From Streptomyces sp. NBC_01233 (GTDB lineage: Bacteria > Actinomycetota > Actinomycetes > Streptomycetales > Streptomycetaceae): DNA of 64,000 bases. The notes beneath the pieces are model-generated. The model was given only the letters and a program-made list of their open reading frames with translations, searched no databases and had not been told where the DNA came from. Both the position numbers and the translations under genes were made by a program. Shown piece by piece: positions 8,824-16,850 of this stretch. Each line of letters starts with the position of its first letter. Position 1 is the first letter of the stretch. Where the stretch lies: contig NZ_CP108514.1 of assembly GCF_035989305.1 (NCBI RefSeq), positions 4,565,501-4,629,500 of the forward strand. Direction: 5' to 3'.

Positions 8824-9257
8824 CGGGCCGCCTCCTCCCGTCCGCAACGCGGACCTTGCCGTGCCACTCTTTCTACGACACGGCTCTGACATTTGGGGCA
8901 CCCGAATCGGCTGTCGGCGAGTCGGGCAACGCACCACGGTAGGGCCGGGAGCGGCGTCAGCCAATCTTGTTATCCACAGGCTGTGTGGATGAGATGTGGA
9001 TGACGGCGCCAATGCTGTGGGTAACTCGCCGGAAGCTGTGCACGGACCGGGGGACGACGCTGTGGACAAAATCACCCGCACCACCCCGTTACCTCACTTG
9101 ACCTGGGATTTCTCTCCCTGGAGACGGTGGGGAAGAAAAATCTTGGCCACTGTCTCGAGATCGCCTCCAACGAGTCGCGGAGAAGGCTCACATCGGCACC
9201 GCAGTAAGGATCGCAGATAGGTTGCATCCATTACCTGTGGAAGATTAGATTGAGCGC
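8824..9257. other. Gene-free dnaB/MATE divergent intergenic region
   Basis: 434 bp between the divergent dnaB and MATE genes. It holds the dnaB Shine-Dalgarno, a group of DnaA-box-like 9-mers at 8970-9069, and presumably promoters for both genes. I see no small ORF with a supported start and no RNA gene. The part next to the MATE gene (about 9110-9257) is AT-richer than its surroundings, as expected of promoter DNA. Confidence 0.7.
8970..9069. promoter_or_regulatory. DnaA-box-like cluster upstream of dnaB
   Basis: Within 100 bp there are TTATCCACA at 8970-8978 (plus strand), TGTGGATGA at 8984-8992 and 8995-9003, TGTGGGTAA at 9016-9024, and TGTGGACAA at 9061-9069 (minus-strand boxes). The first, second, third and fifth fit the Streptomyces DnaA-box consensus; the fourth has one mismatch. 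This resembles a DnaA-binding regulatory or titration site about 33 kb from oriC. Binding is inferred from sequence only. Confidence 0.65.
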
Positions 9258-10595
9258 ATGACACAGGCCCTCACAGCACCCAAGGCTGGGCCGAGACGGC
9301 ACGACCGAGAGATCTTCGCGCTCGCTGTCCCCGCCTTCGGCGCGCTCGTCGCCGAGCCCCTCTTCGTGATGGCCGACAGCGCCATCGTGGGCCACCTCGG
9401 CACTCCCCAGCTCGCCGGCCTCGGCATCGCCGCCGCACTGCTCACCACCGCCGTGAGCGTCTTCGTCTTCCTCGCGTACGCCACCACCGCGGCCGTCTCC
9501 CGCCGGGTCGGCGCGGGCGACCTGCAAGCGGCCATCCGGCAGGGCATGGACGGCATCTGGCTCGCCCTCCTGCTCGGCGCGGCCGTCGTCGCCGTGGTGC
9601 TGCCCGCGGCGCCGTCGCTGATCTCCCTCTTCGGAGCCTCCGACACCGTCGCCCCGTACGCCACCACCTATCTGCAGATCTCCGCCTTCGGCATCCCGCC
9701 GATGCTCATGGTCCTGGCCGCCACCGGGGTCATCCGCGGCCTCCAGGACACCCGCACCCCGCTCTACGTGGCCATCGGCGGCTTCACCCTCAACCTGGGC
9801 CTGAACGCCGCCCTCGTCTACGGTGCGGGCCTCGGCATCGCCGGCTCCGCCTGGGGCACGGTCATCGCCCAGTGCGCGATGGCAGCCGCCTATCTCGTCG
9901 TGGTCGTCCGCGGAGCCCGGCGGCACGGCGCCTCCCTGCGCCCGGACCCTGTCGGCATACGGGCCTGCGCCCAGGCCGGAGCGCCCCTGCTGGTCCGCAC
10001 CCTGTCCCTGCGGGCCATTCTGATGATCGCGACCGCCGTCGCCGCCAGGCTCGGCGACGCCGACATCGCCGCCCACCAGATCCTGCTCGCCCTGTGGAGC
10101 CTGCTCGCCTTCGCCCTCGACGCCATAGCGATCGCCGGGCAGGCCATCATCGGCCGCTACCTGGGCGCGGGGGACACGGAGGGCGCCAGGGCCGTCTGCC
10201 GCCGCATGGTGCAGTGGGGCATCGCCTCGGGCGTCGTGCTCGGCCTGCTGGTGGTCCTGGCCCGCCCGGTGTTCATTCCGCTGTTCACCAGCGATCCGGC
10301 GGTCGAGGCGGCCCTGCTGCCCGCCCTGCTGGTCGTGGCCCTCTCCCAGCCGGTCTCGGGCATCGTCTTCGTGCTCGACGGCGTCCTCATGGGCGCGGGC
10401 GACGGCCGCTACCTGGCCCGGGCCATGCTCCTGACCCTTGCCGCGTTCGTCCCGGCCGCCCTCCTCGTCCCGGTCGTCGGCGGCGGCATCACGACGCTCT
10501 GGTGGGCCATGACCCTGATGATGCTGGTCCGGATGGTCACCCTCAGGGTGCGCGCCCGCTCGGGCCGCTGGCTGATCGCGGGAGCCTCCCGCTAG
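9258..10595 (+). CDS. MATE-family efflux transporter
   Basis: A 445-residue membrane protein with about 12 hydrophobic segments and the MATE/DinF signature: an N-terminal L-A-V-P-A-F-G-A-L-V-A-E-P-L-F with D-S-A-I-V-G-H-L-G, repeated in the second half as L-G-D-A-D-I-A-A-H-Q-I. MATE proteins export cationic or aromatic compounds using Na+ or H+. Start ATG 9258 has no strong Shine-Dalgarno. It diverges from dnaB and converges on the rplI operon. Substrate unknown. Confidence 0.88.
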   Translation: MTQALTAPKAGPRRHDREIFALAVPAFGALVAEPLFVMADSAIVGHLGTPQLAGLGIAAALLTTAVSVFVFLAYATTAAVSRRVGAGDLQAAIRQGMDGIWLALLLGAAVVAVVLPAAPSLISLFGASDTVAPYATTYLQISAFGIPPMLMVLAATGVIRGLQDTRTPLYVAIGGFTLNLGLNAALVYGAGLGIAGSAWGTVIAQCAMAAAYLVVVVRGARRHGASLRPDPVGIRACAQAGAPLLVRTLSLRAILMIATAVAARLGDADIAAHQILLALWSLLAFALDAIAIAGQAIIGRYLGAGDTEGARAVCRRMVQWGIASGVVLGLLVVLARPVFIPLFTSDPAVEAALLPALLVVALSQPVSGIVFVLDGVLMGAGDGRYLARAMLLTLAAFVPAALLVPVVGGGITTLWWAMTLMMLVRMVTLRVRARSGRWLIAGASR

Positions 10596-10597
10596 CC

Positions 10598-10639
10598 GGT
10601 GCTTCCACGGTGTTTCACGTGAAACACCGTGGAAGCACC
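10598..10639. terminator. Perfect 42-bp palindrome centred on parS, between convergent genes
   Basis: Two 21-bp arms meet at position 10618/10619 with no mismatch, and parS 3 forms the centre. As RNA it could form a strong hairpin in either direction. It lies 3 bp after the MATE stop and beyond the rplI terminator hairpin, so it could serve as a bidirectional terminator as well as a ParB site (inference). Confidence 0.7.
10611..10626. other. parS site 3
   Basis: A perfect 16-bp TGTTTCACGTGAAACA at the centre of the 42-bp palindrome at 10598-10639. Expected ParB-binding site. Confidence 0.95.
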
Positions 10640-10660
10640 AGGAAGCAGCGGAGAACGACG

Positions 10661-10690
10661 AAGGGCCGCACCCCGAGGGGTGCGGCCCTT
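10661..10690 (-). terminator. rpsF-ssb-rpsR-rplI operon terminator
   Basis: A perfect 14-bp inverted repeat (arms 10661-10674 and 10677-10690) located 12 bp beyond the rplI stop on the minus strand. No U-run, as usual in Streptomyces. Confidence 0.8.
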
Positions 10691-10702
10691 CACGTGCAGC
10701 CC

Positions 10703-11149
10703 TTAGGCGGCAACGACCTCGATGCCCACGTTCGCGGCGACCTCGGCGTGCAGACGCACGGAGACCTGGTACGAACCGAGGGTCTTGATCGGGGCGCCCA
10801 GCTCAACGCGGCGCTTGTCGACCTTCGGACCACCGGAAGCCTCGATCGCCGTGGCGATGTCGGACGGGGTCACGGAGCCGAAGAGACGGCCGGCGTCACC
10901 CGCACGGGTGGCCAGACGCACCTTCACGCCCTCGAGCTTGGCCTTGAACTCGTTGGCCTGCTCGATGGTCGCGATCTCGTGGATCTTGCGGGCGCGGCGG
11001 ATCTGCGCCACGTCCTTCTCGCCACCCTTGGTCCAGCGGATCGCGAAACCACGCGGGACCAGGTAGTTGCGAGCGTAACCGTCCTTGACGTCGACGACAT
11101 CGCCGGCGGTGCCGAGGCCAGAGACCTCGTGGGTCAGGATGATCTTCAT
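10703..11149 (-). CDS. rplI: 50S ribosomal protein bL9
   Basis: A 148-residue L9 protein starting [13 protein letters not shown], followed by the highly conserved [19 protein letters not shown]. The N-terminal rRNA-binding domain, long connecting helix and C-terminal domain are all present. L9 binds the L1-stalk base of 23S rRNA and helps maintain reading frame. It is the last gene of the rpsF-ssb-rpsR-rplI operon, 18 bp after rpsR, and is followed by a strong hairpin. Confidence 0.97.
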   Translation of the reverse strand: MKIILTHEVSGLGTAGDVVDVKDGYARNYLVPRGFAIRWTKGGEKDVAQIRRARKIHEIATIEQANEFKAKLEGVKVRLATRAGDAGRLFGSVTPSDIATAIEASGGPKVDKRRVELGAPIKTLGSYQVSVRLHAEVAANVGIEVVAA

Positions 11150-11167
11150 TAGTCGGTCACCCTTTCC

Positions 11168-11404
11168 TTATCGCGCGGTGGACGTGTAGGGCAGCAGCGC
11201 CATCTCACGGCTGTTCTTCACGGCCGTGGCGACGTCACGCTGGTGCTGCGTGCAGTTGCCGGTAACGCGGCGGGCACGGATCTTGCCGCGGTCGGAAATG
11301 AACTTCCGCAGCATGTTCGTGTCCTTGTAGTCCACGTACGCGGTCTTGTCCTTGCAGAATGCGCAGACCTTCTTCTTAGGCTTGCGCACAGGCGGCTTCG
11401 CCAT
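11168..11404 (-). CDS. rpsR: 30S ribosomal protein bS18, zinc-ribbon (C+) form
   Basis: A 78-residue S18. It keeps a zinc-ribbon set of ligands: C-A-F-C near the N terminus and N-C-T-Q-H later. It is therefore the zinc-containing C+ paralogue; Streptomyces usually also carries a zinc-free C- copy under Zur control elsewhere. The core [16 protein letters not shown] is typical. S18 pairs with S6 (rpsF, same operon) on the 30S platform. Confidence 0.96.
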   Translation of the reverse strand: MAKPPVRKPKKKVCAFCKDKTAYVDYKDTNMLRKFISDRGKIRARRVTGNCTQHQRDVATAVKNSREMALLPYTSTAR

Positions 11405-11447
11405 TGTGTCTCTCCTGTGTGATCAAGAAGTGGGGATGCGAGCTGCC

Positions 11448-12056
11448 CTAGAAGGGCGGCTCGTCCGAGTAGCCACCGCCGGAGCCGCCGGAGCCGCCGG
11501 AGCTTCCGCCCCAACCGCCCCCGCCGCCGCCCTGCTGCTGGCCACCGGCCGGCGCGCTGGACGACCACGGGTCGTCGGAGGGACCTCCGCCGCCCTGCGG
11601 GGCGCCGCCGCCGCTGGGGGCTCCACCCCAGCCACCGCCGCCACCCTGCTGCTGGCCGCCACCGCCGCCGTACCCACCCTGGCCACCGCGACCGCTGGTC
11701 TTGGCGACCTTGGCCGTGGCGCTCTTCAGGCTGGGGCCGACTTCCTCGACGTCCAGCTCGTAGACCGTGCGCTTGACACCCTCACGGTCCTCGTACGACC
11801 GCTGCTTCAGCCGGCCCTGCACGATGACGCGCATGCCCCGCTGAAGGGACTCGGCGACGTTCTCCGCCGCCTGACGCCAGACCGAGCAGGTCAGGAACAG
11901 GCCTTCGCCGTCCTTCCACTCATTGGTCTGCTTGTCGAAGATGCGGGGAGTGGACGCGACACGGAACTTCGCGACCGCCGCACCCGAGGGGGTGAAGCGC
12001 AGCTCGGGGTCGTCGACGAGATTGCCGACGACCGTGATGACGGTCTCGCCTGCCAT
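11448..12056 (-). CDS. ssb: Single-stranded DNA-binding protein
   Basis: A 202-residue SSB. The OB fold covers about residues 1-110, starting [21 protein letters not shown] long Gly/Gln-rich linker with repeated GGGG-type runs follows, ending in the acidic tip S-D-E-P-P-F that recruits partner proteins. It protects single strands at the fork, alongside dnaB, dnaN and recF of this window. It lies between rpsF and rpsR as in most bacteria. The Gly-rich linker is encoded by near-repetitive GGC/GGT sequence. Confidence 0.96.
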   Translation of the reverse strand: MAGETVITVVGNLVDDPELRFTPSGAAVAKFRVASTPRIFDKQTNEWKDGEGLFLTCSVWRQAAENVAESLQRGMRVIVQGRLKQRSYEDREGVKRTVYELDVEEVGPSLKSATAKVAKTSGRGGQGGYGGGGGQQQGGGGGWGGAPSGGGAPQGGGGPSDDPWSSSAPAGGQQQGGGGGGWGGSSGGSGGSGGGYSDEPPF

Positions 12057-12128
12057 GGATGAACCTCTCGGCGGGGATTGCTGCTGGGCTGCTGTGCTAC
12101 TCGGTCCCGATTACCGCTGAACCGAAGT

Positions 12129-12419
12129 TCAGTGGGTCTCGGGGCGAAGGACCTTGGTCCGGAGAACCGACTCGTTCAGGTTCATCTGTCGGTCAAGCTC
12201 CTTGACGACCGCAGGCTCGGCCTGAAGGTCGATGACCGAGTAGATGCCCTCGGGCTTCTTCTTGATCTCGTAAGCGAGACGACGACGGCCCCAGGTGTCG
12301 ACCTTCTCGACCTTTCCGTTGCCCTCACGGACGACGGAGAGGAAGTTCTCGATCAGCGGGGAGACAGCGCGCTCCTCGAGATCGGGGTCGAGGATGACCA
12401 TCACTTCGTAGTGACGCAT
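12129..12419 (-). CDS. rpsF: 30S ribosomal protein bS6
   Basis: A 96-residue S6 starting [17 protein letters not shown] and ending [14 protein letters not shown] 12419 is fixed by a near-perfect AAAGGAGGT about 9 nt upstream and by family length. First gene of the rpsF-ssb-rpsR-rplI operon. It forms a heterodimer with S18 on the 30S platform; in other bacteria the pair autoregulates via the rpsF leader. I cannot confirm that structure here. Confidence 0.97.
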   Translation of the reverse strand: MRHYEVMVILDPDLEERAVSPLIENFLSVVREGNGKVEKVDTWGRRRLAYEIKKKPEGIYSVIDLQAEPAVVKELDRQMNLNESVLRTKVLRPETH

Positions 12420-12667
12420 GTGGAACCCACCTCCTTTGGACTCAGCGGCCACGGTCGTTCCGTGGCAGGAGGGTCGTGATGCGTGCGCACGGTGTCCGAG
12501 AGCAGACACCGCGCAGCTGTACAGACTACCTCCTCGACTCCTTCCGGTTGAAATCCGACGGGAGGGGGCCTCAATCTGTATCCATCGGGTGTGCTCGGTG
12601 CTACGCCCCGGCCCTTGCCGGAGGCGGCTCCCAGCACCGTTCTGCTTCAGCCAGGAGGTGCCTTCCG

Positions 12668-12973
12668 ATGGCACAGGCCATGCGACCGCAGTCCCAGATC
12701 TCGCTCCTCGCGACCGACGGCAAGTCCCACCCGCTGCAGGACACCCTGATGGCGGCCACCCTGATCCTCGGAGCCGTGGCGTTCGTCACGGCCTTCTTCC
12801 ACGGCCTGCACCTGCTCACCACGTGGGCAGGCCTGATCGGGATCCTGACCGGCGCGTACGGACAGTTCATCTCCGTCACGACACGCGAGCGCTTCGCCCT
12901 GATCATCGGCCTTGGCGCGTCTGCCATCGGCTTCTTCATCGGCATGTTCCACGGCGGCCTCTTCGGCGGCTGA
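12668..12973 (+). CDS. Small integral membrane protein, function unknown
   Basis: A 101-residue protein with an approximately 25-residue N-terminal cytosolic stretch and three hydrophobic segments: around 28-48 ([14 protein letters not shown]), 53-70 and 78-98. ATG 12668 has an excellent AGGAGGTG upstream. It diverges from the rpsF operon and precedes femX on the same strand. I do not recognise a characterised family; it looks like a conserved Streptomyces membrane protein. Confidence 0.75.
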   Translation: MAQAMRPQSQISLLATDGKSHPLQDTLMAATLILGAVAFVTAFFHGLHLLTTWAGLIGILTGAYGQFISVTTRERFALIIGLGASAIGFFIGMFHGGLFGG

Positions 12974-13115
12974 CGGGGCCGGCCCGGGCTCCTCCGCGGC
13001 AGGGCGCCGGCTCCGCACCGGCCCGGGCCTGCGGCCCGTCCCCCAGATGGGTGGCGCCCTTGTCGCAGTAGGCTTCGCGCCATAGCCAGCGAAGCCGCCG
13101 GAGGAGACGCCCCGC

Positions 13116-14234
13116 ATGAGCCTGTCCCTGAGGACCATCAGCCGAGAGCAGCATCTGGGTTACCTCCAGAGCCTGCCCTCGGCTAGCCACTGCCAGGTCC
13201 CGGCGTGGGCCGACGTGAAGAACGAGTGGCGTTCCGAGAACCTCGGATGGTTCAACGAGTCCAATGAACTCGTCGGTGCCGCCCTCGTGCTGTACCGACA
13301 GCTGCCCAAGGTGAAGCGGTACCTCGCCTACCTCCCCGAGGGCCCGGTCATCAACTGGTACGCCCCGAACCTGGAGGAGTGGCTCCAGCCGATGCTGGCC
13401 CACCTCAAGCAGCAGGGCGCCTTCACCGTGAAGATGGGCCCGCCCGTCGTCATCCGCCGCTGGAACGCGACCGCCATCAAGGCCGGCATCCAGGACCCGG
13501 GCGTGAAGCGCCTGCGCGACGTGGAGGCCTCGGTCATCGAGCCCCGCGCCTTCGAGGTGTCCGACAAGCTGCGCCGCATGGGCTGGCAGCAGGCCGAGGA
13601 CGGCGGCGCCGGATTCGGCGACGTACAGCCCCGCTACGTCTTCCAGGTGCCCCTGGCCAACCGCTCGCTGGACGACGTCCTCAAGGGCTTCAACCAGCTG
13701 TGGCGCCGCAACATCAAGAAGGCCGAGAAGGCCGGCGTCGAGGTGGTCCAGGGCGGCTACGACGACCTGCCGACCTGGCAGCACCTGTACGAGATCACGG
13801 CCGAGCGCGACAAGTTCCGCCCGCGCCCGCTCAGCTACTTCCAGCGCCAGTGGACGGCCCTCAACGCCGAGGACCCGAACCGGATGCGCCTGTACATCGC
13901 CACGCACGAGGGGGAGCCGCTGGCCGCCGCCACGATGCTCACCGTCGGCCAGCACGTCTGGTACTCCTACGGCGCCTCCGCCAACCACAAGCGCGAGGTC
14001 CGGCCCTCCAACGCGATGCAGTGGCGCATGCTGCGCGACTCGTACGCACTCGGCGCCAGCGTCTACGACCTGCGCGGCATCTCTGACACGCTGGACGAGA
14101 ACGACCACCTGTTCGGGCTGATCCAGTTCAAGGTCGGCACGGGCGGCGAAGCCGTCGAGTACGTAGGCGAGTGGGACTTCCCGCTCAACAAGGTGCTGCA
14201 CAAGGCGCTCGACATCTACATGTCGCGCCGCTGA
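13116..14234 (+). CDS. femX: FemX-type peptidoglycan bridge aminoacyltransferase
   Basis: A 372-residue FemABX-family protein with two GNAT-like halves and a helical arm. Recognisable stretches include L-P-S-A-S-H-C-Q-V-P-A-W near the start, W-R-R-N-I-K-K-A-E-K-A-G in the middle and Y-D-L-R-G-I-S-D-T-L near the end. In Streptomyces the protein adds the first glycine from Gly-tRNA to the LL-diaminopimelate side chain of a peptidoglycan precursor at the membrane. It is followed 43 bp later by an alanine-racemase homologue, giving a small cell-wall neighbourhood. Confidence 0.85.
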   Translation: MSLSLRTISREQHLGYLQSLPSASHCQVPAWADVKNEWRSENLGWFNESNELVGAALVLYRQLPKVKRYLAYLPEGPVINWYAPNLEEWLQPMLAHLKQQGAFTVKMGPPVVIRRWNATAIKAGIQDPGVKRLRDVEASVIEPRAFEVSDKLRRMGWQQAEDGGAGFGDVQPRYVFQVPLANRSLDDVLKGFNQLWRRNIKKAEKAGVEVVQGGYDDLPTWQHLYEITAERDKFRPRPLSYFQRQWTALNAEDPNRMRLYIATHEGEPLAAATMLTVGQHVWYSYGASANHKREVRPSNAMQWRMLRDSYALGASVYDLRGISDTLDENDHLFGLIQFKVGTGGEAVEYVGEWDFPLNKVLHKALDIYMSRR

Positions 14235-14277
14235 TCCCCTGACCCCCGCTGTTATCGAGAAAGGTGCCGGACGGGCC

Positions 14278-15309
14278 ATGGCGCTCACGCTCTACGTCGA
14301 CACCGCGCGCTGGCGTGCGCACCAGAAGCACATCCAGGACCAGTTCCCCGGAATGATCCCGGTCTGCAAGGGCAACGGTTACGGCTTCGGCCACGAGCGG
14401 CTGTGCGAGGAGGCGACCCGGATGGGCGCCGACGTACTCGCCGTCGGCACGACGTACGAGGCCGCGAGCATCAAGGACTGGTTCGGCGGCGACCTGCTCG
14501 TCCTCACCCCGTTCCGGCGGGGAGAGGAACCGGTGCCGCTGCCGGACCGGGTCATCCGCTCCGTGTCCTCGCTGGACGGGGTCCGCGGTCTGGTCGGCGC
14601 CCGCGTGGTCATCGAGTGCATGAGCTCGATGCGCCGCCACGGCATCTCCGAACAGGATCTGGGCCAGCTGCACGCGGCCATCGAGGACGTCCGGCTGGAG
14701 GGCTTCGCCCTGCACCTGCCGCTGGACCGTCCGGACGGCTCGGACGCCGTCGAGGAGGTCATCGGCTGGATGGACCGGCTGCGCGCGGCCCGGCTGCCGC
14801 TGCACACCATGTTCGTCAGCCACCTGCGGGCCGAGGAGCTGGCACGGCTCCAGCAGCAGTTCCCGCAGACCCGGTTCCGGGCCCGCATCGGCACCCGGCT
14901 GTGGCTGGGCGACCACGAGGCGACCGAGTACCGCGGTGCGGTCCTCGACGTCACGCGCGTGGCCAAGGGCGACCGGTTCGGCTACCGCCAGCAGAAGGCC
15001 GCCTCCGACGGCTGGCTGGTCGTGGTCGCCGGCGGTACCTCGCACGGCGTCGGCCTGGAGGCCCCCAAGGCGCTCCACGGAGTGATGCCGCGCGCCAAGG
15101 GCGTCGCCCGGGCGGGCCTGGCCACCGTCAACCGGAACCTGTCGCCCTTCGTGTGGGCGGGCAAGCAGCGCTGGTTCGCGGAGCCGCCGCACATGCAGGT
15201 GTCGATCCTGTTCGTGCCCTCGGACGCGACCGAGCCGAAGGTCGGCGACGAGCTCGTGGCCCACCTGCGCCACACCACCACGCAGTTCGACCGGGTGCTC
15301 GACGCCTGA
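14278..15309 (+). CDS. Alanine racemase-family PLP protein
   Basis: A 343-residue fold-type-III PLP protein. The N-terminal barrel starts L-T-L-Y-V-D-T-A-R-W with the likely PLP Lys in V-C-K-G-N-G-Y-G-F-G. The C-terminal beta domain contains R-I-G-T-R-L-W-L-G and G-D-R-F-G-Y-R, the latter carrying the probable second catalytic Tyr. It deviates from canonical Alr (K-G-N-G instead of K-A-D-A) and is probably not the housekeeping Alr. Its position just after femX suggests a role in cell-wall D-amino acid or related metabolism (inference). Confidence 0.75.
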   Translation: MALTLYVDTARWRAHQKHIQDQFPGMIPVCKGNGYGFGHERLCEEATRMGADVLAVGTTYEAASIKDWFGGDLLVLTPFRRGEEPVPLPDRVIRSVSSLDGVRGLVGARVVIECMSSMRRHGISEQDLGQLHAAIEDVRLEGFALHLPLDRPDGSDAVEEVIGWMDRLRAARLPLHTMFVSHLRAEELARLQQQFPQTRFRARIGTRLWLGDHEATEYRGAVLDVTRVAKGDRFGYRQQKAASDGWLVVVAGGTSHGVGLEAPKALHGVMPRAKGVARAGLATVNRNLSPFVWAGKQRWFAEPPHMQVSILFVPSDATEPKVGDELVAHLRHTTTQFDRVLDA

Positions 15310-15318
15310 GCAGGCCCG

Positions 15319-16758
15319 TCAGTCCTTGGGGCCCGGGCCCCAGTCGACCCGCTGTCCCCCCGAGGGCGCCGCGTCCGACAGCACGAACACGTCCTCGGCC
15401 CCGTCCAGGACGCCGCCCGAGGGGTCGTCCGAGCCGTCGCGGCGTACGACGTCCCGCTCGGGCAGCAGGACGTCCCGGACGATGACCGCGCACAGGTACA
15501 GGGTGGCCAGCAGGTGGGCGGCGATCGCCAGCTGGTAGCCCTCCACGGGCAGGCCCTGGTGCTTGTCCCCGCTGGTCGTGTAGGCGAGGTAGAACCAGAT
15601 CCCGAGGAAGTAGGCGACCTCGCCGGCCTGCCAGATCAGGAAGTCGCGCCAGCGCGGCCGGGCCAGCGCGGCGAGCGGGATGAGCCACAGCACGTACTGC
15701 GGCGAGTAGACCTTGTTGCACAGGATGAAGGCGGCGACGACCAGGAAGGCCAGCTGCGCGAACCGGGGGCGGCGGGGGGCGGTCAGGGTGAGCAGTCCGA
15801 TGGCCCCGCACAGCAGGAGCGTCAGCCCGGTCGCGTACGTGTTGGCGCCTTCCAGGGGGTTGCCCGAGCGCTGGGAGATCAGCAGCCACACGGAGCCGAA
15901 GTCGATGGGCCGCTCCTGGCTGAAGGTGTAGAACTTCGTCCAGCCTTCCCAGGCGAAGAGCATGACGGGCAGGTTCACGGTGAACCAGGCCTGGGCCGCG
16001 CCGAAGGCGGCCAAGCCGAATTCGCGCCACTTCCCGGCCCGCCAGCAGAGCACGAACAGCACCCCGAGCAACAGGACGGGATAGAGCTTGGCCGCGGTCG
16101 CCAGGCCGATGAAGACACCGAAGAGGACCGTCCGCCCGCGGGACCACATGAGCATCCCGGCCGCGGTCAGGGCGATGGCCAGCAGGTCCCAGTTGATCGT
16201 CGCCGTCAGTGCGAAGGCGGGCGCGAGGGCGAAGAGCAGGGCGTCCCAGGGCCGGCGGCGGTGGGTGCGCGCGACGCACACGGCGATGACCGCCGCGCAG
16301 GCCATCAGCATGCCCGCGTTGACCATCCAGTACATCTGCTCGCGGTGCTGCATGGAGCCGCTGCCGGGGGTCAGCCAGGAGGCGATCTCCATGAAGAGCC
16401 CGGTGAGCACCGGGTACTCCAGGTACTGCATGTCGCCGGGCAGCCGGTCGAAGTAGGGCGTCAGGTTGTCGGCGAAGCCGCGTACCGCGTACAGGTGCGG
16501 GATGTCGGAGTAGCAGGCGTGGGTGTACTGCGAGCCCGCTCCCCGGAACCACGCCCAGTCGTAGCAGGGCAGCTTCTGCACCATGCCGAGCGCGAACATG
16601 CCGATGGCGAGGAGCGCCACGACGCGGACCGGCCCCAGCCAGTGGCCGCCGAGCCGGGCGTAGCGGCCGAGCGGGCCTCCGATGAGCTCACTGCCGGCTG
16701 CGGCGACCTCGTCCTGCTGCGTCGGCAGGACGGGACGGTCCTCGTGCACCTGGGTCAT
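15319..16758 (-). CDS. GT87-type integral membrane glycosyltransferase
   Basis: A 479-residue protein with about 10-12 membrane segments, of the polyprenyl-phosphate-dependent mannosyl/arabinosyltransferase-like family (DUF2029/GT87). The acidic first periplasmic loop contains Y-L-E-Y-P-V-L-T-G, and a later one A-A-K-L-Y-P-V-L-L-L-G. Such enzymes move sugars from lipid carriers to envelope glycans outside the membrane. ATG 16758 is chosen because GGCAGGA lies 9 nt upstream; ATG 16767 is an alternative. The acceptor is unknown. It follows the penicillin-binding protein on the same strand but is separated by a hairpin at 16793-16827. Confidence 0.75.
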   Translation of the reverse strand: MTQVHEDRPVLPTQQDEVAAAGSELIGGPLGRYARLGGHWLGPVRVVALLAIGMFALGMVQKLPCYDWAWFRGAGSQYTHACYSDIPHLYAVRGFADNLTPYFDRLPGDMQYLEYPVLTGLFMEIASWLTPGSGSMQHREQMYWMVNAGMLMACAAVIAVCVARTHRRRPWDALLFALAPAFALTATINWDLLAIALTAAGMLMWSRGRTVLFGVFIGLATAAKLYPVLLLGVLFVLCWRAGKWREFGLAAFGAAQAWFTVNLPVMLFAWEGWTKFYTFSQERPIDFGSVWLLISQRSGNPLEGANTYATGLTLLLCGAIGLLTLTAPRRPRFAQLAFLVVAAFILCNKVYSPQYVLWLIPLAALARPRWRDFLIWQAGEVAYFLGIWFYLAYTTSGDKHQGLPVEGYQLAIAAHLLATLYLCAVIVRDVLLPERDVVRRDGSDDPSGGVLDGAEDVFVLSDAAPSGGQRVDWGPGPKD

Positions 16759-16792
16759 GGGGGTCATCCTGCCGTACGGGGCCGGACACGGG

Positions 16793-16827
16793 GGAAGGCC
16801 GCCGCACGACGGGTGCGACGGCCTTCC
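16793..16827 (-). terminator. Terminator hairpin after the penicillin-binding protein gene
   Basis: Arms 16793-16807 and 16813-16827 pair with a single internal mismatch and a 5-nt loop. It begins 24 bp beyond the PBP stop on the minus strand and before the glycosyltransferase start. Confidence 0.7.
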
Positions 16828-16850
16828 TCTGTTCACGGGGCGGTGGGGGG

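Noticed and set aside
6040..8889. A 949-codon open frame antisense to dnaB and the serine hydrolase
   Set aside because: High G+C removes stop codons from non-coding frames; the product has no recognisable domain and the opposite strand encodes DnaB.
9258..10595. The MATE transporter as exporter of the nitrosourea product
   Set aside because: It is about 50 kb away and is a conserved neighbour of dnaB and rplI in Streptomyces.
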